Assembly (NCBI GenBank): GCA_016860845.1
Contig: BOKF01000017.1
Span: forward strand, 105,061 to 169,060
DNA: 64,000 nucleotides
Source: Chloroflexota bacterium
GTDB taxonomy: Bacteria; Chloroflexota; Anaerolineae; 4572-78; J111
Reading direction: 5' to 3'
The position numbers and the translations under genes were made by a program. How positions within the stretch are numbered: position 1 is the stretch's first letter; every line of letters begins with the position of its first letter. Under the pieces are notes generated by a model that saw only the letters and a program-made list of their open reading frames with translations, made no database searches and was not told where the DNA came from. Positions 44,600-52,572 of the stretch are shown here, one piece after another.

Positions 44600-45544
44600 T
44601 TAAGAGTGTGTCGCCCAGAAAAGCCCGTAATCAATCATGCCCAGCCGCAGCGCCCGATGAGAACCCAGCACATGCTCGTATACATGATCCAGATTGGCCC
44701 CGGTCCGCCATTTGAGGTAACGGCCATACCAGCGATAGAGCCAGCCAAAGCGAGCCAGCCATAAAAAAATAGCGCAGTCGCGGTTGAGAATATCCAGGTT
44801 ATAACGGGTCACAATCTCAGCTCGGCGCAGTTCAAGACCGGCCCTGGCCAGGGCCTGCTGGTAGCTGTCAAAGGTTTCCAGATAAGGCACATCCCAAACC
44901 CGCAAAAACTCATCGTAAATTTGCCGGTTTTCCACCGACGCCGTAGCCACCGGCTCAACCGCCAGCAAATCGGCCCAGGTAAAGACGCCGCCCGGTTTCA
45001 ACACCCGCCCGACTTCGCGCAGAAAAGCCGGTTTGTCGGCAAAATGGGCCGGCGACTCGATAGACCAGGCCAGGGCAAAAGAAGCATCGGCCAGGGGCAG
45101 GCGGTGAGCATTGCCCAGATTAAAGCGCACCTGCGGCCAGACTTCTTTCTCGCGGGCGTTCCGGTCGGCCCGGTGGGCGTTGTAGGGGGTAATATCTACC
45201 CCGACAACTTCCAGGCCGTAGCGGCGCCGGGCATGAATGGCCGCTCCGCCTCGCCCTGCTGCCACATCCAGCAGGCGGCGGTCGGCCCGGTGAGGACTGG
45301 CGGCGTGCAAGTCCAGCAGGCCATCGGCCAGGCGGTTGATCAGCCGCAGATGGCTGCTGACATGCAGATGATACTGGCCCGGCCGGGAGTAACCCACGTT
45401 CAGGTAGGACTCCATGTCGGACCACTGGCTGAGGTAGCGGTACAAATCGGCGTGGGGGTTAGTATAGCTATACTGGCCGTGAACGTCGCCTACGGTCCAG
45501 GTGGGGTTTTTGACTTCGCGAGCGGTGGATTGGGTAAGAGTCAT
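44600..45544 (-). CDS. SAM-dependent methyltransferase
   Basis: 314-residue class I methyltransferase. The SAM motif is LLDVAAGRGGAAIHARRRYG, followed by VVGVDITPYNA, the post-I acidic loop (ADASFALAWSIESPAHF) and the LKPGGVF motif. It resembles UbiE/tocopherol-type C- or O-methyltransferases, and the substrate is unknown. A C-terminal extension (AIFLWLARFGWLYRW) is hydrophobic and could bind lipid. No clear ribosome site; ATG at 45544 is the longest plausible start. Confidence 0.82.
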   Translation of the reverse strand: MTLTQSTAREVKNPTWTVGDVHGQYSYTNPHADLYRYLSQWSDMESYLNVGYSRPGQYHLHVSSHLRLINRLADGLLDLHAASPHRADRRLLDVAAGRGGAAIHARRRYGLEVVGVDITPYNAHRADRNAREKEVWPQVRFNLGNAHRLPLADASFALAWSIESPAHFADKPAFLREVGRVLKPGGVFTWADLLAVEPVATASVENRQIYDEFLRVWDVPYLETFDSYQQALARAGLELRRAEIVTRYNLDILNRDCAIFLWLARFGWLYRWYGRYLKWRTGANLDHVYEHVLGSHRALRLGMIDYGLFWATHS

Positions 45545-45684
45545 TCACAACTGCGCTTGTAAGCAAACCAGCGTAAAAGTGCATTATCAAAAATGAGGAC
45601 CAGCCTAGATATCGAATGATAGAATAAAGGCAAAACAGTATCATGTCAATTCAGATTTAACCTGATACAAAGCGCCAAAAAGGT

Positions 45685-45713
45685 TTGACATGACTTCCTT
45701 TAAATGATATGAT
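45685..45713 (+). promoter_or_regulatory. Consensus promoter of the Phe leader region
   Basis: TTGACA (45685-45690), exactly 17 nt, TATGAT (45708-45713). Transcription would start near 45720, 20 nt before the leader ATG. Confidence 0.85.
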
Positions 45714-45739
45714 GAACCCCAATTGCTGTAGGAGTACTT

Positions 45740-45907
45740 ATGTCCCAGCACTCTCTCCACCTTTACTCAAATCAATCGCTGCTTAAAGAAAAGGCTTTGG
45801 CCCGGCCACAAGCCGGTATTTGGTTTCCTGCACCGTTAATAAAGGGAGGCCTATTTTTCTTCTTTAGTTTTTGGCAAGATTCCTGGCGGCGCACGCTGGC
45901 TGGCTGA
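45740..45907 (+). CDS. Phe-rich leader peptide of a pheST-type attenuator
   Basis: 55 codons starting with ATG after GTAGGAG (45728-45734). The end reads GLFFFFSFWQD: four consecutive Phe codons (45854-45865) and a fifth at 45869-45871. The stop TGA (45905-45907) is 27 nt before a Rho-independent stem, and the last Phe codon is 62 nt before it, the geometry seen in amino-acid operons (E. coli trp is about 55 nt). Phe codons make a stalled ribosome a sensor of charged tRNA-Phe, the product of the pheST synthetase lying downstream. E. coli pheST has a similar but much shorter leader, pheM. The length is unusual for a leader, and the peptide need have no function. I infer the role; no conservation was checked. 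Confidence 0.7.
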   Translation: MSQHSLHLYSNQSLLKEKALARPQAGIWFPAPLIKGGLFFFFSFWQDSWRRTLAG

Positions 45908-45933
45908 TGTAAGAGCGGCTGGCAAATTGCAGA

Positions 45934-45962
45934 GGGCGCGGCCACACGGTTGCGTCCTTTTT
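45934..45962 (+). terminator. Attenuator terminator hairpin
   Basis: Stem 45934-45943 with 45948-45957 (GGGCGCGGCC/GGTTGCGTCC, three G-T pairs, ACAC loop) followed by T5. It is 27 nt after the leader stop and before the first structural gene. An antiterminator pairing was not conclusively found by eye. Confidence 0.75.
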
Positions 45963-46090
45963 GTTTATCTATTCCAACTTACGGGTTGCCAGTAATTTGT
46001 CATAAACCGTTTTCTCTAGCCACCTGTGACTTGTCGCACAAAGCAAGATAGATTATTATATAATATTCCAGTCGAAAGTTTTGGAAGAAC

Positions 46091-46456
46091 ATGACTATTA
46101 ATATCGAGGCTTATCGCCAGTCCTATCAAGCCCGCCTCCAACGAAGTTTAGAGAAACGGGAAGCCGGGCGAAAAAAGGCGCTCGAAGAGGTCAAAGCGGT
46201 TGCTCCAGCGATTGCAGCCAAATATCCAGCCATAAAAACAGTTTATCTGTTTGGCTCTATCCTGCGGCCTGGCGCATTTCGAGCCGACTCGGATATTGAT
46301 CTGGCTGTTGAGGGAGGCTCGGCTGAGGATTATTTTGCCTTATGGCGCGAATTGCAAGAGGCCATACCCGGCTGGTTGATTGATTTGCGCGATTTGCCCT
46401 CCGGAACTCTTTTCACTCATCGAGTGCATGAAACAGGGGAAAAGATTCATGGTTGA
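46091..46456 (+). CDS. MNT nucleotidyltransferase (antitoxin type)
   Basis: 121 residues. The minimal nucleotidyltransferase motif is complete: GS at 55-56 and DxD at Asp68/Asp70 (LFGSILRPGAFRADSDID). MNT proteins of this type modify and silence HEPN toxins. The next gene overlaps by 8 nt, the usual coupling of MNT-HEPN pairs. It is the first structural gene downstream of the Phe attenuator. The reading frame begins 129 nt beyond the terminator hairpin, with AAGAAC as a weak ribosome site. Function as an antitoxin is family-based. Confidence 0.82.
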   Translation: MTINIEAYRQSYQARLQRSLEKREAGRKKALEEVKAVAPAIAAKYPAIKTVYLFGSILRPGAFRADSDIDLAVEGGSAEDYFALWRELQEAIPGWLIDLRDLPSGTLFTHRVHETGEKIHG

Positions 46457-46925
46457 GCAGATTCGTTTATTGCAAGCCGAAATTCGGTCCAATCTCGATT
46501 CTATTCGGCAAGTTTATCAAGAAATAGATACTTTAGGCCCACAAGCGACAGGCTCACAACAAGATATTGTCCTGGGCTACTATATCCATGTTCTTTATGG
46601 GTTGTTTGAGAATCTCTTTGTTCAGATTGCCGAACAGTTTGGCAACAATATGGCCGATAAGGCCCAGTGGCACACCCAATTATTGAAGCGAATGACTCTT
46701 GACGTCAAGCCAATCCGACCTGCTGTTATTAGCCAAAAAGCATATATCTGTCTTAACGAGCTACGCAGTTTTCGACACCTGTTTCACAATGCCTACCTTT
46801 TACAACTTGATCCTGATCGTTTGAACCTGGTACTATGAGAAGCCATGACGCTTGAGTCTATTTACGAGGCTGAAATGAACGCCTTTTTAGACTTTCTTGA
46901 GCAATTAGCTCAAACCGACCCCTAA
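46449..46925 (+). pseudogene. HEPN/HepT-like toxin, truncated by an in-frame stop
   Basis: The open frame is 129 residues (46449-46838) and stops at TGA. After that TGA the same frame continues EAMTLESIYEAEMN, FLDFLEQLAQTDP to a TAA at 46923-46925. The continuation looks like the C-terminal helix of a HEPN protein, so a CGA-to-TGA change probably truncated it. The region that should hold the RxxxxHxY ribonuclease motif reads R109-HLFH-N114-A-Y116, with Asn where the catalytic His is expected; His113 is one place off, so the motif may be shifted. The protein is therefore likely weakly active or dead. It overlaps the MNT gene by 8 nt, and the remnant ends just before the pheS ribosome site. Start ATG at 46449 is preferred. 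Confidence 0.72.
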
Positions 46926-46940
46926 CTTGAGGAGAATTGC

Positions 46941-47966
46941 ATGCTCAACCAGCTTGAACTCCTGGCCGAAACGGCCCAGGTTGAACTTAAAGAACTCGAC
47001 AGCGGCGCTGCCCTCGACGAATGGCACAGCCAGTACATTGGCCGCAAGGGTAAATTGACCCAGATGCTTCGCCGGGTGGCCGAACTGCCCAAAGAAGAAC
47101 GGCCTGCCTTTGGGCAGCGAGCCAACCAGCTAAAACAGGTTCTGGAAGCCGCCTACGAGCAAAAAGCCACGGCCATTAAAGCCGCCGAGTTGGAGCAGGC
47201 CATGACCGAGGGCGCGCTCGACGTGACCCTGCCGGGCCGCCCGGTCGCCCGCGGCCGGCTGCACCCCAGCAGCCAAACCCTGCGCCGCATCTACCAGATT
47301 TGGGCCGAGATGGGCTTTCAGGTTTACCGCAGCCGCGATGTCGAAACCGACGAAATGAATTTCCAACTGCTCAACTTCCCCCCTCACCACCCGGCTCGCG
47401 AGATGCAAGACACGTACTACACCACCCATCCCGATGTTCTGCTGCGCACTCATACCTCTCCCGGCCAAATCCGGGCCATGCGCGACTTCTATCCCGAACC
47501 GATCCGGGTCATTCTGCCGGGCATGTGCTATCGCAACGAGCAAATTACCGCCCGCTCCGAAATCCAGTTCCACCAGGTCGAAGGGTTGGCCGTAGGTCCG
47601 GGCATCCGCTTTAGCGATTTAAAAGGGACTTTAATTGATTTTGCCCGCCGGCTCTACGGCGAAGGGCGGCCGGTGCGCTTCCGCGCCAGCCACTTCCCTT
47701 TCACCGAGCCTTCGGCTGAAGTAGACGTGCAATGTTTTTTATGCGACGGCAAAGGCTGCCGCCTCTGCAAATACACCGGCTGGCTGGAAATTTGCGGCTG
47801 CGGCATGGTCCACCCAACCGTTCTGCGCAACGGCGGCTATGACCCCGAAAAGGTCAGCGGCTTCGCCTTTGGCATGGGGCCGGAACGCATCACTATGCTC
47901 CGCCACGGCATCGAGGATATTCGCTACTTCTGGGGCAACGATTTGCGGTTTTTAGAGCAGTTTTGA
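46941..47966 (+). CDS. pheS: Phenylalanyl-tRNA synthetase alpha chain
   Basis: 341-residue class II synthetase subunit. Motif 2-type QVEGLAVGPGI and motif 3-type GFAFGMGPERI are present, along with TSPGQIRAM. A GAGGAG site precedes the ATG by 7 nt. The N-terminal coiled-coil region is normal. The pheS-pheT order is standard, with a 150-nt gap between them that holds a heptad repeat. The upstream MNT-HEPN pair separates it from the likely Phe attenuator. Confidence 0.96.
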   Translation: MLNQLELLAETAQVELKELDSGAALDEWHSQYIGRKGKLTQMLRRVAELPKEERPAFGQRANQLKQVLEAAYEQKATAIKAAELEQAMTEGALDVTLPGRPVARGRLHPSSQTLRRIYQIWAEMGFQVYRSRDVETDEMNFQLLNFPPHHPAREMQDTYYTTHPDVLLRTHTSPGQIRAMRDFYPEPIRVILPGMCYRNEQITARSEIQFHQVEGLAVGPGIRFSDLKGTLIDFARRLYGEGRPVRFRASHFPFTEPSAEVDVQCFLCDGKGCRLCKYTGWLEICGCGMVHPTVLRNGGYDPEKVSGFAFGMGPERITMLRHGIEDIRYFWGNDLRFLEQF

Positions 47967-48000
47967 TGGCTCTTTCGGAATTCAGGGAGTCAGCGACAAC

Positions 48001-48051
48001 GTGATGCGTAATACATGACACGTGATGAGGCTTATCACGCATCACGTGTCA
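48001..48051. repeat. Heptad repeat GTGATGC/GCATCAC, inverted halves
   Basis: Units GTGATGC, GTAATAC, then complementary GCATCAC and GTGTCAG between pheS and pheT. It can fold, and is the same family as the array at 63907-63976. Confidence 0.8.
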
Positions 48052-48116
48052 GATCTGATTTATGTTTTACCAAGCCCAGCCACTCATAAATTTATGACTA
48101 ATCGAGACAGATCATC

Positions 48117-50762
48117 ATGAAAGTACCCATTAGCTGGTTAAAAGATTTTGTAGAGATTACTCTCTCTGCTGAAGAGCTGGCCGAGCGGCTGACGCTGGCC
48201 GGGTTGGAGGTTGGCTCCATCGGCTACGTCGGCGTCGAAGGGGCCGATCTGGTCTGGGACCGCGAGAAATTGGTCCTGGGCCACCTCTTAAAAGTGGAGC
48301 AGCATCCCCAGGCGGACCGCCTGGTTTTAGCTACGGTTGACATCGGGGCCAAGCAGCCGGAAACCGTTGTGACCGGCGCGCCGAACCTGTTTGATTTTGT
48401 GGGGCAGGGCGACATCAGCCGCCTGGGTCTAAAATCGCCCTTTGTGATGGAGGGGGCCACCGTCTACGACGGTCATGCCAAAGAGCCGGGCGTCAAAATG
48501 AAGCTCAAGGGCCGGGAAATTCGCGGGATTATGAACCGACACATGCTCTGCTCTGAAAAAGAGCTGGGCCTCAGCGATGAGCACGAGGGCATCATCCTGA
48601 CCCGTGAAGAGGCTGCGCCCGGCACACCCATTGTTGACCTGTGGGGCGATGCGGTGCTGGATATTGACATCACCCCCAACATAATTCGCTGCGCTTCGAT
48701 CCTGGGGGTAGCCCGCGAAGTGGCCGCGCTGACCGGCCAGAAACTGCGTTATCCCGATACTACCCTTCCCCCGGTTTCAGGGAAAAGGCGGCTGGCCGAT
48801 GATTTGATTATTGAAACTACTCACCCCGAACTCAACCCGCGCTTTGTGGCAATTCTCATCGAAGGCATCACCATTAAAGAGTCACCCTACTGGATGCAGC
48901 GCCGCCTGCGCCTGGCCGGGATGCGCCCCATTAACAACGTGGTTGACATCAGCAACTACGTGATGTTAGAGATGGGCCAGCCGAACCATGCCTTTGATTG
49001 GGATGTTCTGCGCCGCCGGGCGCTTAACTACAATCCCCCCCTATCTTCCCCCCCAGTGGGGGGGATTGAGGGGGCGTCTTCCCCCCCAGTGGGGGGGACC
49101 AAGGGGGGGCACGGACCGGTCAAAATCATTACCCGCCTGGCCCAGCCCGGTGAAACGGTGCTCACCCTCGACGGCAAAACCCACGCGATGCCTGAATTTT
49201 CCATTTTAGTGACCGATCCTCAAGGAAATCTGAGCATCGGCGGTATAATGGGGGGCGGTGAAAGTGAGGTGAGCGAACACAGCCAAAATATCCTGCTCGA
49301 AGCGGCAGCCTGGAATTTCATCAACATTCGCCGGACCAGCCAGGCGCTCAACATCAAGTCCGAGGCGGCCTATCGCTTTAGCCGCGGCGTGCATCCCAGC
49401 CAGGCTATGTTTGGAGCGCTGCGGGGGGCCAAATTGATGGCTGACCTGACCGGCGGCACGATTGCCGAGGGAGTGTTGGATTACTATCCCAATCCACCCC
49501 AGCCGGTTGTCGTAACCCTGCACCAGGCCGAAGTCACCCGCCTCTTAGGCGTCGAACTGAGCCTGGCCGAAATCAAAAACATTTTAGAGTCGCTTGAATT
49601 CAACGTTGAGGCGCTGGAGGCCCATCCCAAATCATTTCGGGTCGTGGTGCCGGACCACCGCCTTGACATTTCGGCTGACCTGACTATTGGCCAGGCCGAT
49701 TTGGTGGAAGAAATTGCCCGCATCTACGGCTACGACCGGCTGCCGGTCTCGGAAATGGCCGACGAACTGCCGCCGCAGCGCAACAATGTCTCGCTAGACC
49801 GCGAGGAGCGGGTCCGTGATTTGTTGGTCCAGTCCGGCCTGCAAGAGGTCATCACCTACCGGCTGACCACGCCGGCGGCGGAAGCGCGGATTCTGGGGGC
49901 AGGGCAGGTGGACAACCTAGCCTACGTTACCCTGGCCAATCCTTCAACGCCGGAGCGGGTGGTCATGCGCCATAGTTTACTGAACAGCGTGCTGGAAATA
50001 GCGGCGGAAAATAGCAAGCACCATCGCCGGGTCCAGGTGTTTGAAGTAGGCCATATCTATTTACCCCCCACTCAAGACATGATAAACAGGGGGGGAGAGA
50101 CGGCGATCTTACCCGTCGAGCAGCGCCGCCTGGCGCTGGTGATGACCGGCGTCCGTGAGGAAGAGAGCTGGCTGGAAGCGGATGTATCGCCGGTGGACTT
50201 CTTTGATTTGAAAGGCGTGGTTGAGTCGGTGCTGGCCGGGCTGCATGTGGGCGAGATTGTTTTCAGCCCTGCCCGCCATCCCGCTTACTATCCGGGTCGG
50301 GTTGCCGAGCTTTCAGTCAACGGTCAGGCCATAGGGGTACTAGGGCAGTTGCACCCGCAGGTGGTCCAGACCTATGATCTCAAGAGCGAAAGCGATTGGC
50401 CGGTGCTCGCCGCCGATTTTGACCTTGATCGCCTGCTTGCCCAGGTGCCTGACGGTCACGTGGTCAAGAGTGTGCCGCGTTTTCCGCCGGTGCAGCAGGA
50501 TATTGCCGTTATCGTAGATGAAGCTGTTCCGGCTGAGCAAGTCCAGGCGCTCATTACCCAGACGGGCCGGCCCCTGCTCACCGAGGCCCGGCTGTTCGAC
50601 CTTTTCCGAGGGGAACAAATCGGCGCTGGCAAAAAGAGTCTGGCTTACAGCCTGACCTTCCAGACGGATGACCGCACCTTGACCGACAGGGACGCGGCCA
50701 AGCAGCAGCAGAAAATTGTGCAGCGCCTGGAACGGGAGCTGGGAGCGAAATTGAGAAGTTAG
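48117..50762 (+). CDS. pheT: Phenylalanyl-tRNA synthetase beta chain
   Basis: 881 residues, slightly longer than usual. tRNA-binding (EMAP-like) domain at the N-terminus, B3/4 editing domain, B5 and the C-terminal anticodon-binding ferredoxin fold (RFPPVQQDIAVIVDE) are in order. At residues about 304-331 an insert NPPLSSPPVGGIEGASSPPVGG and following Gly-rich residues is encoded by two C/G-run repeats (49030-49110), an in-frame insertion. The ATG has no strong ribosome site. Confidence 0.95.
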   Translation: MKVPISWLKDFVEITLSAEELAERLTLAGLEVGSIGYVGVEGADLVWDREKLVLGHLLKVEQHPQADRLVLATVDIGAKQPETVVTGAPNLFDFVGQGDISRLGLKSPFVMEGATVYDGHAKEPGVKMKLKGREIRGIMNRHMLCSEKELGLSDEHEGIILTREEAAPGTPIVDLWGDAVLDIDITPNIIRCASILGVAREVAALTGQKLRYPDTTLPPVSGKRRLADDLIIETTHPELNPRFVAILIEGITIKESPYWMQRRLRLAGMRPINNVVDISNYVMLEMGQPNHAFDWDVLRRRALNYNPPLSSPPVGGIEGASSPPVGGTKGGHGPVKIITRLAQPGETVLTLDGKTHAMPEFSILVTDPQGNLSIGGIMGGGESEVSEHSQNILLEAAAWNFINIRRTSQALNIKSEAAYRFSRGVHPSQAMFGALRGAKLMADLTGGTIAEGVLDYYPNPPQPVVVTLHQAEVTRLLGVELSLAEIKNILESLEFNVEALEAHPKSFRVVVPDHRLDISADLTIGQADLVEEIARIYGYDRLPVSEMADELPPQRNNVSLDREERVRDLLVQSGLQEVITYRLTTPAAEARILGAGQVDNLAYVTLANPSTPERVVMRHSLLNSVLEIAAENSKHHRRVQVFEVGHIYLPPTQDMINRGGETAILPVEQRRLALVMTGVREEESWLEADVSPVDFFDLKGVVESVLAGLHVGEIVFSPARHPAYYPGRVAELSVNGQAIGVLGQLHPQVVQTYDLKSESDWPVLAADFDLDRLLAQVPDGHVVKSVPRFPPVQQDIAVIVDEAVPAEQVQALITQTGRPLLTEARLFDLFRGEQIGAGKKSLAYSLTFQTDDRTLTDRDAAKQQQKIVQRLERELGAKLRS
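49030..49110. repeat. C/G-run direct repeat inside pheT
   Basis: Two copies of a TCTTCCCCCCCAGTGGGGGGG-type unit in frame. Each codes SSPPVGG. It is unlike the surrounding synthetase sequence. Confidence 0.8.
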
Positions 50763-50771
50763 GAGGCAGGA

Positions 50772-50843
50772 GATTGGAAGGGTGGAGGAGTGGAAGATTG
50801 GAAAAATTCCAGTTTTCCAGCCATCCAGTCTTCCACTCCTCCA
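50772..50843. repeat. Octad repeat with inverted halves between pheT and yjbQ
   Basis: Four units such as GATTGGAA and GAGTGGAA followed by five complementary units such as GTCTTCCA. It is the same family as the octads in polA and can form a long hairpin. Confidence 0.85.
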
Positions 50844-50852
50844 GAAAATATT

Positions 50853-51269
50853 ATGGTCGTCACGCACGAATTTCACCTTTCAACCCAGGGCTACTGTGAT
50901 ATTCAAAACATCACCGCTGCTGTGGCCGGGGCGGTGCGAGCCAGCAGCTTGCGCCAGGGCCTGGCCACTGTTTTTACCCCCAGCGCTACCAGCGCGATCA
51001 CCACGGTGGAGTATGAAAGTGGCATGCTGGCCGATTTTGAGGACTTTTTTGAGCGGGTCGCCGCGCAAGCCTGGGAGTACAAACACAACCAGCGCTGGCA
51101 CGACGGCAATGGCTTTTCCCATGTCCGGGCTGCCCTGCTAGGACCATCACTGGGCGTGCCATTTGTTAATGGCGAACTGATACTGGGGACGTGGCAGCAG
51201 ATTGTTTTTCTTGATTTTGACAATCGCCGCCGCTCGCGTAAGGTTATAGTACAGATGGTTGGCGAGTAG
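50853..51269 (+). CDS. yjbQ: YjbQ/UPF0047 family protein
   Basis: 138 residues. The family motif TPSATSAITTVEYESGM and the HDGNGFSHVRAALLGPS and PFVNGELILGTWQQI stretches identify YjbQ (secondary thiamine-phosphate synthase-like). E. coli YjbQ has a weak thiamine-phosphate synthase activity, so the physiological role is unsettled. ATG at 50853 follows the repeat; an upstream in-frame start (50790) would read through the repeat. Confidence 0.87.
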   Translation: MVVTHEFHLSTQGYCDIQNITAAVAGAVRASSLRQGLATVFTPSATSAITTVEYESGMLADFEDFFERVAAQAWEYKHNQRWHDGNGFSHVRAALLGPSLGVPFVNGELILGTWQQIVFLDFDNRRRSRKVIVQMVGE

Positions 51270-51317
51270 GGAAACCAGGGTTGGCCATATACAGGTATTT
51301 TCAGCAAGGGTATCCGT

Positions 51318-52013
51318 GTGGCAGAAAAAATCTTGGCAATTGATGACGATGACCTGGTGTTAAAGCTGATCCAGCACAGTTTGGAGAGGCTGGGCTATGA
51401 AATCATCACAGCTCAGGACGGTACGAGTGGGCTGCAACAGTTTCACGAAAAAAAACCCCATCTGGTTATCCTTGATCTCATGATGCCCCACCTGGATGGC
51501 TGGGAAACTTGCCGTTCAATTCGGACTATCTCTAAGGTGCCAATTATTATCCTCTCCGCCCGAGGATCTCAACAGGACATTCTGAAGGGGTTAAAAATGG
51601 GAGCCGACGATTACCTGGTCAAGCCCTTTTACCCCGAAGAATTACAGGCCCGTATCGAAGCGATCTTCCGCCGGGCAAACATCCCTATTCCTGAATCCGA
51701 GAAAATGCCGCTGCGTTTTGGCGGCAGTGACCTGGTGATTGACCCGGCCAACCGCCAGGTGATGGTTCGTAATAAAATTATAGACCTGACGCCCACCGAA
51801 TATGACTTGCTGCTCTTTATGGCCCGCCGGGTTGATCGAGTCTTGCCGGTTGATGTTATCTTTGAAAATGTCTGGCCCTATTACGCCGAAGCCAGTCTCA
51901 ACAGCGTCAAATGGTATGTCTGGCGGCTGCGCCGCAAAATTGAAGACAATCCCCGCCATCCCCGTTATATCCTGACTGAGCATGGCATTGGTTATCGCTT
52001 TGCCGATACTTGA
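51318..52013 (+). CDS. OmpR/PhoB-type response regulator
   Basis: 231 residues. Receiver domain with acidic pair near the N-terminus (AIDDDD) and phosphoacceptor Asp in VILDLMMP, then a winged-helix DNA-binding domain with typical TPTEYDLLLFMARR. GTG start. No sensor kinase is directly adjacent in the same operon. It is followed by a bidirectional terminator. Confidence 0.9.
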   Translation: MAEKILAIDDDDLVLKLIQHSLERLGYEIITAQDGTSGLQQFHEKKPHLVILDLMMPHLDGWETCRSIRTISKVPIIILSARGSQQDILKGLKMGADDYLVKPFYPEELQARIEAIFRRANIPIPESEKMPLRFGGSDLVIDPANRQVMVRNKIIDLTPTEYDLLLFMARRVDRVLPVDVIFENVWPYYAEASLNSVKWYVWRLRRKIEDNPRHPRYILTEHGIGYRFADT

Positions 52014-52083
52014 AAGAAAAATTCACCTTGCCCCATTTCTCGTCCCCGGTTTAGTCTGGCAGCCCCACGTCTAGAGAACAAAA

Positions 52084-52112
52084 AAGCCCCGGCGCTCCTT
52101 GTGCCGGGGCTT
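52084..52112. terminator. Bidirectional Rho-independent terminator
   Basis: Stem AAGCCCCGGC/GCCGGGGCTT. On the minus strand it is followed by TTTTTTG, a strong terminator for the gene at 52128; on the plus strand TTCTTA makes it a weaker end for the OmpR-type regulator. Confidence 0.85.
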
Positions 52113-52127
52113 CTTAATGTCCATGGC

Positions 52128-52490
52128 TCAGGCCTTTCTATCCGTAACAACAGGCTGGGGCTTTTGGCGTTGATAGGGGCGGACACAGGCAATCGAATAA
52201 GTAATAATGTGTAAGCAGCGCTTACTGCGATTCTTATGGATGGCATTGCGGCAAATGAGAGAATTTTGCTCGTTGTTTTCGCCAGAAGCCAGCAGCGTCG
52301 CAATTTTATCACCAATGTCAAAGCCGCCATTCTCGCAATCTGGATTGTTACAGGGTAAAGACTGCGGATAATCGTCAAGGGAACACACCTTACGTTCCTT
52401 CCGCCACAACCGCCGCCCTGTTGCCTCCTCCAGGGGACCTTGTTCTTGCCACTCTATGGTGATGTAAACCGGTTTCGAATTTGTTGTCAT
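52128..52490 (-). CDS. Cys-rich hypothetical protein
   Basis: 120 residues, no recognised family. Its cysteines are in CSLDDYP, CNNPDC and CRNAIHKNRSKRC, which suggests metal binding. AAGGAAG precedes the ATG. Last gene of the minus-strand signalling run and followed by the strong terminator. Confidence 0.6.
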   Translation of the reverse strand: MTTNSKPVYITIEWQEQGPLEEATGRRLWRKERKVCSLDDYPQSLPCNNPDCENGGFDIGDKIATLLASGENNEQNSLICRNAIHKNRSKRCLHIITYSIACVRPYQRQKPQPVVTDRKA

Positions 52491-52572
52491 CGTACTTCCT
52501 TCCCCGAAAAACCGCTATCGGCCTTTAGATTGCTGCATCCTAACCAAAAGAGAAAACGCCCATCATGTATTT

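Noticed and set aside
44573..44764. 63-residue plus-strand frame over the methyltransferase 3' end
   Set aside because: It overlaps a well-supported minus-strand gene and has no ribosome site or domain.
46836..46838. TGA in the HEPN gene as selenocysteine or tryptophan codon
   Set aside because: No SECIS-like structure was seen and other genes use TGA as stop (for example the MNT gene at 46454-46456), so truncation is simpler.
45720..46940. T-box riboswitch for pheST
   Set aside because: No T-box consensus (TGGNACCGCG-type) or specifier stem was found; the leader peptide and terminator explain the region better.
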